Assembly: GCA_964017195.1 (NCBI GenBank) | Contig: OZ024892.1 | Span: 15,208,071 to 15,272,070 of the forward strand | Origin: Siderastrea radians | Lineage: Eukaryota; Cnidaria; Anthozoa; Scleractinia; Rhizangiidae | Reading direction: 5' to 3' | DNA: 64,000 nt | In this document: positions 10,957-22,585 of the stretch, in pieces | How the letters are laid out: every line of letters begins with the position of its first letter | How positions within the stretch are numbered: the first letter of the stretch is position 1 | The notes under the pieces: model-generated | What the model saw: only the letters and a program-made list of their open reading frames with translations | Databases searched by the model: none | Told to the model about the DNA's origin: nothing | Position numbers and translations under genes: made by a program

Positions 10957-13160
10957 TTGGTGTTTCCTGAAGCTCCAAGTTCCACTAGTGTGGGTTACCA
11001 CCCATTGCTTATGGGCTCATCGGCAGAACTCAGCACTATTTACACTGTGCTGAAAACAATACAGAAAATGTGCGAAAACATTCGCCAGAAAAAAGCAGTC
11101 GTCGAGTTTGATCTGGCCATGTACGCAAAAGCGAAGCAAATTCAATGGTCTCTTTGCGATGAGTTTAAGGATGAAGGTTCCCCATTGCTCTAAATTTCCT
11201 TACCCTTCTTGAAAAGAAGTGTAAAAACCCGAGATTAGAAGATCTGTTGATCGAATCTGGTGTCTGAGGGGCTGGCACAACGACGGCTGTGATGAAGGGA
11301 AAGTAGTACAATCGAACAATTCGGGCTCACAAGCTTGTAATGGCGGCCGCAATCGTTCCTTAGCTAGATGAACTGATCGAGAAGAGAAATTGAAAAGGTC
11401 AAAACCACCCAGAAGAGTGATGCTTGCAAGTATGCGTTGAAAAACAGGAAAGGAGTCCCCTAGAATGTAGAAGACTTAAAATCCGAAATGAAGGTATTGT
11501 TGGCTATGTTCAGCACTATCAGAGAAGAGCACGTTGCTATGGTAATGCTACTTCTTCAGTTCACCAAAGCGGAAAGAACAGATGACTGGTCCTTACACCT
11601 TAGAGCGACGTCTGAGATGATTCCTTATTTTTGTTGCTATGGACCGAGACAACTATGCAGGGTGGCTTAATTCCAGTTTACCTTGCGGACATGACTGCGC
11701 TTAGTGCCAAACATCCTTTCTGTTATTTTTTTTTAATTATTTTGCCACACCACAACAACAATACGGAGATAGTAATTAAGTAATTAATCCTCTCTTTTAT
11801 ATGGAATTTTATGAAAGGAAATCCTTCTGTGAGCCGTTCAAACCATCCAGTCTCGAAAGTTTCTAGATTTACAATCTTGTAAATCGTGATTCGAAATCTA
11901 AAAGTGGCATCATCGGAAACAGTCAGAATCCACAGGCAGTGCATCGGTGGTTTTAAACCAGGCACGAACGTGCTGCCATAACCACGGCCTTTAAAGAGAT
12001 GTGCTGCCTAAATGAAGCTAAGGGAAACAGCGCACACAAAGAAGGGACATCCACAAGGATAAATCGTGATGAGAGTGATGACAAATCTATTTTCTGAAGA
12101 CGCCGACCAACTTTTAAACATCGCAACTGGCGTTGTCTTGCCAACTGACATCGCCGAGTGCTTAAAGAAAAGCACAACAGCGTGATTAATCAGTTCATTC
12201 GGAAGAATTTAAATTCCAATCAGATGAGTTTCTGGGGACCACTTCCAAACCTCAAAATTCAAACATTCGACTTGGCAGTGAACAAAGTCGCCGTCAAAGC
12301 AGCCGATGAGAAAACGGTCACGATCGGGAGAGACAGAGATTTGTTTTGTCGTCTCTTGCTGGCAGCTTAAGTGCAAAATGTAGACATTAATGGTTAAGAA
12401 GTTCTGTGTTACGAGCTCGCCTCCGTCCCTATTACTCTTGCGCACCCTGATGGATCTTAACGTAAGGCTTCCAAGAATGTCCTCCTTTCGATCTTAGAAG
12501 TCAGGGTGGACATTGTCTTTGATCAGTATTGGGCATTATTCTATCAAGAGTACAGAGCGAAAGAAAAGAGGTGAGGAAATGCCCAGAAAATTGCTATTAA
12601 CGGCCCATCTACACCAGCTCTTAAACAGTGGAAGAAACATATTTCCAACCCACGAAACAAGACTAACCTCATCGCCTTCCTATCAGAAACCTGGCGCAAG
12701 ACCGCCATGGAGCAATTTCCTCAAGACATACTGCGGATGAGCTACGTTATGCCTTGTTTTGTCAAAAGAAAGAAAACAGTGAGTCCCTACCACCAACGTC
12801 AGACAGTCTCCACCTTCACATTTAGAGATGCAATTATCAGGCACATGTTTGGAGAAGAGCCTTGGTAGCCACTCAAGACTTGCCATCACCTGTCGGACAT
12901 GGATGGAAAAGCAATGACGATCAACTTTTTTTACTCAATGTCAATGACTAAAGGGCCGGCACCAACAAGCCTCATGGAACTAACCAGTTGTCGTTGTGAT
13001 AAATCGCAATGTAGAGATAACAGCTCGCTCATGCAAAAATGCTGGACTCGCATCTACCGAGGCCTGCTTCTGTATGGGGGATGACGAGTGCCAAACCCAA
13101 ACGGGATGACTGTTTTAACAAGTGGTTCAGAGGAGTCAGATTCTGAATAAATATATCAGT
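10957..13160 (+). pseudogene. Decayed ORF of a multi-copy cnidarian family carried by the layer-4 element
   Basis: Several open pieces in different plus-strand frames look like parts of one long protein. At 10957-11193: VGYHPLLMGSSAELSTIYTV, then FDLAMYAKAKQIQW. At about 11500-11670: AMVMLLLQFTKAERTDDWSLHL. At about 12150-12370: the FWGPLPNLKIQTFD region, then GRDRDLFCRLLLAA. At about 12510-12560: VFDQYWALFYQEYRAKEK. Near 12950-13080 there is a Cys-containing tail. Stops and frameshifts separate the pieces, so no intact product is possible. From memory, these blocks occur in order in a very large protein family abundant in coral and anemone genomes, of unknown function. Its position between the layer-4 inverted repeats suggests that the element carries it. 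Confidence 0.55.
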
Positions 13161-13914
13161 TCTAAATTTCGTAAATTTTGATGAAAGTTATTTTTACACA
13201 AATTGCTGTATGCACATGGACATCTAGACGAATTTGCGTTGCCCGTTTGACTGCAAACTTTCTAGCTATCTTGAAGATTCCTTTTACAAAAGGTTTGTCA
13301 GAATCAAAATATGCAAGGAATTTTATTGCTGAGCCACCTCAATCAAAAAATGTGACAAGTTATACTTTTTACAGTATGATTTACTACTTGTGACTTGGTA
13401 TCTACAACATGTTGCCGTCATCGCGTCCGCATTATTACCTGAATAGGGTAGAAGTTATAACAAAATCTTACGCGTGAGAGCAGGCAAAATTTTTGTTTTT
13501 AATTCGGAACTATTCAGTCTCCGCAGAATATGATTCAGGCCAGTTGCCAATTTTTAACTTTATCATCTTTTACAATTGACAATAAATCTGATTTAGATAT
13601 TTTCTGAAGAGCAAACTGCATCAGACATGCTTGTATCTACACACTTTCTTTTAGCATGAAACAGAGGCTGCAGCAAAAGCTGCTTGTTTAACGGCCAGGA
13701 CTAACATTTTTAATTCAGCAAGTGACGCATTTTAAAAACTGCTTTGTTTGGTACATTAAACATGCAAAAGCTTTACAGATTTCCAAGAGGAAAAACGTTT
13801 TAGTTCCTATTCGACAATGAACGAAGGAGCTGAGACACGTCGAATAAGATGAGGGCATATGTTACGTGAGTTCTTTTACATAGCTCTGGTATTTTTGTCA
13901 AAAGCAACTCAAGG

Positions 13915-14385
13915 CACAGGGCGCAGAGGAGTCATATTTGACCGTAATGCCGGCTAAATTCATCGCGCAAATCGATCTTGTTTTGAATTAGAATTCAAAA
14001 CAATGAACGTGACTAAACAAAACATCATGCTATCTAGTTACGCGTCTGGTGAAATTCTATCCGCAAGACAAAAGCCCGACAATGGTCGCCCGAAGGGCGA
14101 CATTATCGGAAAGCGAAGCTTTCCGAAACGAGGCACGAAGTGCCGAGAAGAAAAAACGACAAGCTTGTCTCTTTCTTTACCGTTAGTCGGCTTTTAGTTA
14201 CTGGTGATACGCCCACAGTAACTGCTGTATGCGGTTTTTGTCTTGCGGATAGAATTTCACCAGACGCGTAACTAGATAGCATGACGCTTTGTTCAGTCAC
14301 GCTTATTGTTTTGAATCAACAAGATCGATTTGCGCGATGAATTTAGGCAGCATTACAGTCAAATATGACTCCTCTGCGCCCTGTG
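13915..14385. mobile_element. Layer 5: 471-bp MITE with 7-bp target duplication
   Basis: The ends are long inverted repeats (about 150 bp) starting CACAGGGCGCAGAGGAGTCA. The exact direct repeat CTCAAGG flanks it at 13908-13914 and 14386-14392, consistent with a 7-bp (possibly 8-bp, hAT-like) target duplication. It sits inside the layer-4 element and is the innermost of the stack. Its centre holds three consecutive hairpins, listed separately. Confidence 0.88.
14085..14144. other. Three consecutive GAA-loop hairpins
   Basis: Perfect stems with the same triloop: GTCGCCC-GAA-GGGCGAC (14085-14101), CGGAAAGC-GAA-GCTTTCCG (14107-14125) and GGCAC-GAA-GTGCC (14132-14144). The stems differ in sequence, but loop and spacing are alike. 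They lie near the centre of the layer-5 MITE. Confidence 0.85.
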
Positions 14386-15117
14386 CTCAAGGGAGTATTG
14401 CGAAATAGGTGATAATACTTTTTTTGTTATTATAGAAATTTTTCTGGAGATATTGATTCCCAATCTTCAGCCTCGTTTTGATGTTGAGCTTCTTTTGACT
14501 CGTGCCGACTCACAAAAACATCGCTATAACTCAAAACGTATGCCACAATTCGAAACCACAAAGTACCTAGCGAAAAAGAAGAACGTTCAATCTATCGAAA
14601 TTCGTCGCCAAACCTTTTCAGTACTCTGGGTTGAGCGAAGCGTCACTTTTTAGCCCCTAGCTCCCGGACTATATAGCATTTTCTCCTTCAAACCAGTACT
14701 TTTGTGTATAATTTCTCCAGTGGAGTAAATTTTGCGGAAAGAAAATTTGCGGTAAATTTATTTTGCCGGAACTTATTTTTGCGGATCGCGAAAAAACCCG
14801 CAAAAATCGCAAAACTAGAACCCGCAAAAATTTAGTGCCACACGGTACCAGCAAAAATTGAGCCAAGTACCCCCCGCCGGGGGGGGAAAGGTTCTATTGC
14901 ATGATGTCTTGAGTTCCCTGTGGACGCAACAATATGGCGCTCCAGTGGCCCGAACGGTAATACTTATTCACGTCAGCTTTCTCGCTCGGTGCATCGCGAA
15001 AATGGGACCTCTTCTTCAGCTTAATGCAAATAGAGGTCATATCCGTTCAGGAAAATTTATAAATACTATGAGATGTCATATCTTTGTAAAGCAGGCTTCG
15101 AATCGTAGCTCGAATGA

Positions 15118-15144
15118 CGGTCGAATGACGGTCGAATGACGGTC
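15118..15144. repeat. Short tandem repeat, GACGGTCGAAT unit
   Basis: Two and a half copies of an 11-bp unit, GACGGTCGAAT, lie in the right arm of layer 1. Confidence 0.85.
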
Positions 15145-15373
15145 TGGTTCGATCAATCACGATCTCAGACCAGACTGTTTAATAATCTTACTGTTTAACA
15201 CTGGCACATCATCATGAAAGAAAGAATCACAATCAAAAGAAATTAAACGAAAAAAAAAAACAGATTTCTTTTAACCTGACTCGAACTGGACTCGTGACTC
15301 GAACATGACTCGGGCTCGAACTTGACTCGGCGTGCTACGAGTAAACTCAGTCCTAAAACAACCTCAGGACTCA

Positions 15374-16773
15374 GCGAGTGCGCGGTTCACGATAAAAAAC
15401 AATACAAAATAAAATTTCAGCAGCGTTAAAAAAAGAAAATAACCCTGGCTTCGCTCTTTAAATGGGATGTGTTGTCAGTGTTAAAAATTCCACTTCAAAA
15501 CGTAACACTTAACAGTTTATAAGTTTGTCCTACTTATTTCAAAATGGTTCGAGAGAAGAGGAATGAATTATCTAAACAAGGAAATACTTCCAATACGCAA
15601 AACTTAAGTCCGGGACCTCTATGAACGAAATGCTAGGAAAGGTGGTCACCTAGATCAATAGAGAGATGGCTGCTTTCGAGATCTCTCAACGGTAATGATT
15701 TGAACAAGTGATCGCTGAGAGGAATGTCATCTGTACTTAAGTTATTTCTTCATGCAAACGACCATGTTCATGCTTCAAGAAAAGAAGAAGATGATGACGT
15801 TTTTTTCGCTATAGGCTACCGCTGTAAGCTACACGTTACTGCTGGATATCAGAAACCTCCAAAACACTTCCTCCGCTTCATTACGACACCCCAACTCTTT
15901 TTCTTTTTAGCAGCAGCTAAGGCCTTAAAACTGCTTTGTCTCGTCAGTTTTTCGTACTAAAAACTTTGATGGTAGCTACTAGGGATTAGTCATGTTGGAA
16001 GTAACGCTTGCCCTTGTCTAACGTACGTAGAACAGCGTTTGCTAAAGACACAGAAACCATCTCTAGTAGCAAACAAAACAGAAGTTTTAAAAAATCTCAC
16101 CTTAACTACTGCTGATGATGTAGTGTGAATGCAGGCTTCGCAGCTAAGGGATGAAAAGATGTTCTTGATCAGTAAATGTGTATACCAGCCTAAAGAGAAC
16201 GAAACTTCTCACGATTGTACCTTTGTTCAGCGTCTGTTGAGGCCTAAATGGCTTTGTTTGCTCCCAGAAGTTACCTTTAATTTTCAGAAGCGGAAAAAAA
16301 AACAAACTTACCGAGATGACGTAGTTAATTGTATCTACATTCTTGTTAGTTATTGATTAGTATCGTTTGACTGAACCGGTCCAGTCCGAAACATATTTTC
16401 ATCATATTTTAGTGCAATTGCACTTTTTGGACAATAATCATGTTAAAAAAAATTCATTGGAATAAAATCGTCTGTGAACATACTACGTATTTTCTTCTAA
16501 AGATGGACACGTCGTGGCCTGTTCGCGTTCCAGTCGAGTTTTGCGTTCGGTACAGTTGTTTGGTATATAATTGCTTCCGTTCCTTTTTACGTAAACACGA
16601 AAGGTTTTAACTTCCTTTCAAATTATGGTGATCTCTCCACTGATAGTAAACCTCAGTGAGAACTTATGGGAGTTGGCAGTGTCACTGGCAGATCAAAGGT
16701 GGCTGATGCACTCGTTTTTAACATTTTTGCTCGCTGAGTACAAAAGTCAGCATCATGGTCTTAGTCATTGTTA
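15374..16773. other. Intergenic, no gene recognised
   Basis: Short open frames at 15724-15960 and 16129-16356 have no recognisable motif. No boundary-defined repeat was seen. Confidence 0.45.
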
Positions 16774-17248
16774 CCGTGTGGCACTAAATTTTTGCGGGTT
16801 CTAATTTTTGCGATTTTTGCGGTTTTTTCCGCGATCCGTAAAAATAAGTTCCCACAAAATAAAATTACCGCAAATTTTTCCTCCGCAAAAATTTACTCCA
16901 CTGTTGAAACGATATACAAAAATACTCTTTTGAAGGAGAAAAAATGCCATATAGATAACTCGGTGGATAATACATCAAGTGGTACCCTAGTTATTTTCGA
17001 TCTACTGTAGTGTGATAGAGTGACATTCCCTTGCTGTTTTATTTGTATTTCGATTGCTTTTACTGGGCCTTTACTCAAAAAGGGAAACTGTCATCAGTTC
17101 CATTTGAACGCGACTTCCAGAAAATCGCAAAAATTTATTCCCAGCAAGAAAAACTAGTCTTTTCAAATCGCAAAAATTAGTTCCCGCAAAACACAAAAAA
17201 TTGCCAATCCGCAAAATTAAACTCCCGCAAAAATTTAGTGCCACACGG
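16774..17248. mobile_element. CCGTGTGGCACT-family MITE, uninterrupted copy
   Basis: Inverted ends CCGTGTGGCACTAAATTTTT, each flanked by TA (772-773 and 249-250 of the respective kb), compatible with a TA target duplication. Both arms contain a degenerate series of TTTTTGCGG words. The interior (for example TACATCAAGTGGTACCCTAG) matches the interrupted copy at 9680-14845 in inverted orientation. Confidence 0.85.
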
Positions 17249-17518
17249 TATATGGAAATAAACCCTAAGGGCTATCAAGTCTAAGAGGCAGTCAACTTTC
17301 GTGTCAATTTTTCCGGCCTCTACCCTGAAAGGTACCGCACAGTAGTCATTTTAGATTGAAACAACCTAAATGGTACCAAACCAAAAATCCTTATTCTTAA
17401 AAGGTACCATGAGCATCCCCCTTCACTTTTATGAGGGACTCTAAAACTCCCCGTCAGGCTTTGTTGAAAGTGACAGAATACATCATCCTCCTGAGTACTC
17501 TGTGTTTTGATTAATCTC

Positions 17519-17567
17519 GTACCCAGATCTCACTGTCCGTCTGCCTGACCGTGGGAGATCTGGGTAC
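17519..17567. repeat. Inverted repeat (hairpin) around AGATCT
   Basis: GTACCCAGATCTCAC and its reverse complement (with one extra G) enclose a 17-nt loop. This is probably one end of a decayed repeat; the other boundary was not found. Confidence 0.75.
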
Positions 17568-18520
17568 CGGAGCATGTTTTGATTTGTCAATTATATAAAG
17601 GAATAAATCAAAATGATAATAACCATCAACAAGTAATCTCTCCCCCCCCCCGTCCTTCTTGGCATATCCGTCAAGCGTGACGCGAAAAGGTGCCGTTGAC
17701 AAATTTAAGGCCATCTGTGTGAATACAGCAAGAGGTGAGTGTGTGGTGTATTAGCTAGCCGTTCTCTGTTGTCTCTCTTGGCCACAAAAGTTGGCCACAT
17801 CAAAGAGGTCGCCGGATTTAAAGAGACTTTCTTCATGCACACAAACAAAAAGACAGAGCCTACATTTTGGAGTTAGAAGAACGTATTTAAAATTAATTTC
17901 AAAACTGTTTGGTCGATATACGTATCTTTCGTTCTGCGTCCTAGTAACTCTGTACTAGAATGGAAACAAATATTGTTCGATAAAGTGAAAGTTCCCTATA
18001 GGCAATAGAAAAAAACTGCGCAACAACACCTAAGAAAAACACGACAGGTTGTTCGACAAAGCGGGGATTTCAAGATAGCAGGCTCTACTGACAGTATCTA
18101 AGCTTGAGGACCTTTTGTTTATGTTATTTGCCGAGACCCACGGGGCTTTTTTCGCTTGGATCTCAAGCAGAAATGCTAGTGCAGATTCCTTCGATCCTTG
18201 ACGTGATGATCGGGTCTTAAGGCCTCATTTTTTTTCGTGGTACCCTGGAACAGCGTTTAGGCGAGGGTCCTAAAGCCCTCTGAAGCTCTGGAATGCCTCA
18301 CTATTAGAGTTGGGGAAGGCAAAATAGTTTATTTGCTTTAGAAGTAGTTCAATGAAATCATCCATGCCCTTAGATGTTGTGTTCAGGCCGATTATGAAAA
18401 TTATGAATTATGAAAAGAGCTCTTTCTCATATTTTTGGTGAATTGCAATAGCTAAAACAGAAGCGACCACGACTCGTTTGTCTTTGAGGAGTGGAATATT
18501 ATACCAGATTATCAAACAAC
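17568..18520. other. Intergenic, no gene recognised
   Basis: A poly-C run lies near 17641-17651. Nothing else could be assigned. Confidence 0.45.
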
Positions 18521-19260
18521 CTTGCGAAAACAGTACCTTCCTGTCGTACGGTTTATTATGCTGACCATTCAAAACTCGTTCAAACGGAAAGCTATTGAGC
18601 AGTACTTTCCTGTGATGCTGTTTATTATGCTGTACAAGGTGGTTCTACCTTTTGAGTCTGTAAATGAAATCCTACAATGTGACCATTCAATGAAAGTTAC
18701 TGAGCAGTACTTTCCTGTGGTACTGTTTATTATGCTGTACGAGGTGGTTCTAACTTTTGAGTCTGTGGATGAAATCCCTTAGTGTGACCATTCAAATGAA
18801 AGCTACTGAGCAGTACTTTCCTGCGATGCTGTTTATTATGCTGTACGAGGTGGTTCTAACATTTGAGTCTGTGGATGAAATCCTAAAGTGTGACCATTCA
18901 AATGAAAGCTACTGAGCAGTACTTTCCTGTGATGCTGTTTATTATGCTGTACAAGGTGATTCTAAATTTTGATTCTGTAAATGAAATCCTACAATGTGAC
19001 CATTCAAATGAAAGCTATTGAGCAGTTCTTTCCTGTGGTGTTGTTTATTATGCTGTACAAGATGGTTCTAACTTTTGAGTCTGTGGATGAAATCCTAAAG
19101 AGTGGCCATTCAAATGAAAGATATTTAGCAGTACTATACAGTGGTGCTGTTTATTATGCCGTACAAGGTGGTTCTCGCTTTCGAGTCTGTGGATGAAATT
19201 CTTATGTGTAGCCATTTGAACTGAAAGCCATTGAGAGCTACTGTCATGGTACTGTTTTTC
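18521..19260. repeat. ~105-bp tandem repeat array (about 7 copies)
   Basis: The unit contains GAGCAGTACTTTCCTGTG, CTGTTTATTATGCTGTACAA and GAGTCTGTGGATGAAATCC, followed by GACCATTCAAATGAAAGC. Copies begin roughly every 105 bp from about 18590, preceded by a truncated copy and followed by more divergent ones. Because 105 is divisible by 3, the array reads as a repeated peptide in open frames (18522-18782), but these frames are broken by stops elsewhere and are not judged to be genes. Degenerate copies occur at about 20050-20140, and two inverted copies lie near 55740-55910. Confidence 0.88.
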
Positions 19261-20983
19261 AATTTTCTCAGGTAAGAATCTGAGACTTTTAAGAACTACT
19301 TCGTTGGCACTGTTTGGGGAAATTTGAGTGAAAAGGACAGGAAGACATATTTCTGTTGCGTATCGGAAGTGAAGGTATTTCAATTAGTTTTAAAGCGGAA
19401 AATAAGCCAAAATTCAATCAAGCGAACACTTTCAAAGTGAACAAGTTGGTTCTTACTTGTTTATATTTCGTTCATCTACCTGGAGAGGATATTTACCGAT
19501 CATTCGGGATTATTGTCTAATTCTAATTTTTTTTTTAATTTTGACGAGCTTACGATTTAACAACTTCTTATTTTTTGTAATATTTTGTGACATTATTTAT
19601 TTTTTTCGTTTCTCGCTCGTGTTTTTTAAGAGGGGTCTTTTAACTTCGTAATCATTCTGGCCCAGTTATTAGAAACGGTAATCATAACAAATATTATGGC
19701 CGTAATTCTATCGCTGTTAAAACGCTGTGAGAGGGACATCTAAGCGTAAAAAATCATCAGTCTTGTTAAACTGCTTTCTGCGGTATCCCCAATGTTCTAC
19801 TTATCGATACTTAACTTGAAACCAATGAAAGTGTTCAAATAGATGGTTTTACTTTCGTAAAATGTATGGTTTTCCTTGCTGCTATATGGTCCATGTTGAA
19901 GCAGCTACCTCATTAAATTTGTTGATCGTCGTAAACAAGTTTGATCCCCGGACATTTTGCAATAGTGCCGGTGTTGCTTTATAAAAATTACCCCTTTGAC
20001 TTCTCACTTCTAGATAGTACAAAAACCCTTGTAGTGAAACGTGGCTCTACCTTGAGAGTGTTTTCATTCGATGCTGTTTATTTTGTTGTACAAGGTAGTT
20101 CTAACTTTGAAGTCTATGGATAAAATCAGAAAGCGTGACCATTCAAATTTGAGCCCCTGACATTTTGCAAGAGCAGCGGTGTTTTGATTTATTTTAAAAA
20201 TATATAACCCTTTGACTTATGTTCTCTGGCTCGTAGTTTTTGGTGCATTTTTGCGATAGTCTAATGTTCATTTCGTTATACAAGTTACTTTTAAGGTTTC
20301 AGTAGGTGGATGAAATTCTAAAGTGAAATAAGTTATTGTATACTACTTTCCGTGGTTATGTTTGGTTGTTAACATGGATTATTGAAACATTGTTTCAGAA
20401 TTATTTTAATTGATGATCTTGAGACCGATGGGTCTATTTACATCTGGGAGACAGTTATGCTAACTTCTGCTAGCTCTCAGACTTTATTTTGGAACTTACT
20501 TTTAATGCGCTCATAAGTCTTTCGGTCGGCGAAACTTTTGGTTGTTGGAATATAAATACTGAAAAGAAGTAAACATAAGTTCTTTGTGAAGCGGATATAT
20601 CTACTCGAACAGGTCGCGTTAATTAGATGCAATTTTCCGATGCGGGGTCCTGTTTTTTTCCGCTTTTTAATATTACTTCATGAGCTGTAACCGTGCTCTC
20701 TTATAATACAGCTGTCTTATAATACAGGGATATATGTGTAAACTAGCAATTTTAACTGTTCGAGTTTTTTCAGAGGAAAATATAAGCGTCAAAAAATTTG
20801 AAAAATGCTTCCCGAATTTATGGGTTACTGTTGCCGTTCTTAATATCCAAAAACAACATTTTATCTCACCGAAAACAAAAACTACTTTCATCATCCAATG
20901 TCTCGAAAAGTTGGAAGTAGCATTTCACTCAAGAAAACTAGGCTATGCCACCTATTTTTTATAATACAAAAAAGCTACGCCTG
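19261..20983. other. Intergenic with degenerate repeat copies
   Basis: Stretches at about 19945-20060 and 20150-20250 share blocks (GACATTTTGCAA, CCTTTGACTT) and are diverged duplicates that include pieces of the 105-bp repeat. No gene was recognised. Confidence 0.5.
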
Positions 20984-21125
20984 TTTCAAACTTCGTGCTA
21001 CTGCCGTGTCAAGCTGGCTCGACTGCATCACGACTTGAGTTTAATTCAGTCAAATTTAATGACTTTTCCAAAACAAAACTCTCACCAGCGTTTTACGAAT
21101 TAGTCGACCCTTAAATTTCAGAATT

Positions 21126-21157
<32 letters not shown>
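20984..21157. mobile_element. 174-bp inverted-repeat MITE
   Basis: The left end TTTCAAACTTCGTGCTACTG and the inverted right end match at 25 of 27 positions (CTACTGCCGTG core). A third partial copy of the CTACTGCCGTG block follows at 21164-21205. No target duplication was resolved. Confidence 0.7.
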
Positions 21158-21158
<1 letters not shown>

Positions 21159-21205
21159 CAAGTTGTGCTACTGCCGTGTAGCACGACTTTGTTCGGCACC
21201 GGACG

Positions 21206-22559
21206 TCTGAAGCGAGCCCAGTACTGGAATCAAAGGAAGCCTAAAAAAAAATGGCTCAATTTTGTTTATAACTATAATTACTTTACTGGTTTTCTGAAGC
21301 AGTAAATAAGTGTGTACGGCTGGCCAGGATGGAAATGGATTGCAACTTGAAACAATTTGGACAATGTTCTCAAGTTCTTTCCTTGTGTCTTGCAAAATCG
21401 CTTAATACTGATTACGGTTCGTTCTCCTTTTGAGAAAGTCTTAGTCGTGTTGTTCTAGGAGCATTTCGACAAAAGCTACTTAGTTTCAACTTCAGTACAG
21501 TTCTGACCCAAAAACGTAAAAATGCCCAAGACTTAGTCCCCAGATCTAAGGTCTTCTAAACAGATTTTACACCGAAGCGACTCGTCAGGTGCTTTGAAAC
21601 TGAACTACTTCGTCTTATCAAATCATCTACTTCAGGGGCACCCAATGGCTCGATTCGAAGAATATCTGCCCGGAAGGCCTAAATCGCCTGAGATATTTGG
21701 TGATATACAGTGAAAACTAGAGATTTCTTCGGCGAAACATCACCTCAGACTTTCGTAGCAAGGGGGCTGATAAATTCCTATTGTTTGCGGAGGGACAAAT
21801 ATGTCGTTTAGAGTGTAAAATAAGGTCAGCTAGCATTTTCGGAGAGCCATTAGCAGCTCGCAAATTCGGCGGATAGGATTCTGTTTCCCAAAATTTTCGG
21901 CTAAAAACTCGGAACAGATCAACCAGTATTAGCTTTAATACACAAATCTGTCTTTAAAAAGCTCTGAAACAATCTAAGATAGTAGAAAATGATTTTTCAA
22001 AAATTTTCAAAAATTCCAAAATTTTCTCCTTGGATGTCCTGTCTACTTGTTCGTTTACAAATTTAATTCGTTCAGCTCTTCTTCTCAGTTTTAATTACTG
22101 TACTCACTTACAGCCAATATGTACACTGAGAACGAAACAATAGCACGATGAATGGGTTTACGACTCTCTAGAAGTGAACGCGATTCCAGTTCATTTTCAA
22201 CTTGGTAAAACCACACATAAGATTTCGCTCTGTCCATAGACCTCGTTTGTTTTGTTGTTTACTCTTTTTTAGCTGTTACAGAGAATTTGATTGAAACTCC
22301 AAGTTTACGTACAAAATTTACGCGCGAGATGGCCACCATCTTGTTTTGCAAGTTCATCACCGCGGAGTTAAAGCACCACCCCTGAGTTTGGGATTCAATA
22401 ATTATTTAGATATCTATCTCCTTCCCCAATCACATTTTCAAGTTCACGAAGTTGTCCAATTACATCTGTTTTAAATGCAGACACAGTACTTTGTGGTATG
22501 TACTTGCAGTGGTAACGGCACGTTTTCTTAAGCCCTGGCCCAAGTAACTAACGGACCGC
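21206..22559. other. Intergenic, no gene recognised
   Basis: Upstream of the truncated BEL/Pao element. No 5' LTR matching the 3' LTR was seen here, which supports 5' truncation of that element. Confidence 0.5.
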
Positions 22560-22585
22560 GCATTAAAGATGAAGACGCCGAATCT

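Larger units (their letters stand above)
9965..14671. mobile_element. Layer 4: 4.7-kb element with ~220-bp inverted repeats
   Basis: The left end (C/T)AGT(T/C)CGGGAGCTAGG at 9965 recurs inverted at 14671. The inverted repeat then continues for roughly 220 bp (to about 10160 and about 14455), with shared blocks such as CCCAGAGTACTGA, TTTTTCGCTAGGTACTTTG and CGTTTTGAGTTATAGCGA. TAT lies on both sides, but the target duplication length is unresolved. Inside is a decayed protein-coding region (10957-13160) and a further MITE (13915-14385). The superfamily is not identified. Confidence 0.75.
9680..14845. mobile_element. Layer 3: CCGTGTGGCACT-ended MITE, interrupted
   Basis: Ends read CCGTGTGGCACTAAATTTTT inward from both sides, with many TTTTTGCGG/CCGCAAAAA words behind them. 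It is the same family as 16774-17248 (uninterrupted, inverted relative to this copy) and 31858-32413. Comparison with the uninterrupted copy shows that layer 4 was inserted at a site within GTTATCTATATGGCAT. The right end is followed by TA, like its relatives. Confidence 0.8.
9399..14886. mobile_element. Layer 2: CCCGGGG-ended MITE, interrupted
   Basis: The left end CCCGGGGGGGTGTACTT (from 9399) recurs inverted at the right end (AAGTACCCCCCGCCGG, to about 14886). The left half has a spaced series of ATGGGGTCGCA-like words (9440-9660), typical of low-complexity MITE interiors. It is split at about 9679/14846 by layer 3. Only about 320 bp belongs to this element. No target duplication was found. 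Confidence 0.6.
8780..15373. mobile_element. Outermost layer (1) of a five-deep nested transposon stack
   Basis: The sequence at about 8780-8925 recurs inverted at about 15220-15373. Shared blocks include TAGCACG, GAGTCAAGTTCGAGCCC, AGTCACGAGTC and TTTAATTTCTTTTGATT. The inverted repeat is itself made of repeated ACTCG/CGAGT words. The extreme ends are blurred by small indels and no target duplication was resolved. Everything from about 9399 to 14886 is later insertions, so the original element is only about 1.1 kb and has no coding capacity. Confidence 0.7.

Noticed and set aside
18522..18782. Protein with repeated FPVVLFIMLY segments
   Set aside because: The frame is a by-product of a 105-bp tandem repeat, which is interrupted by stops in neighbouring units.
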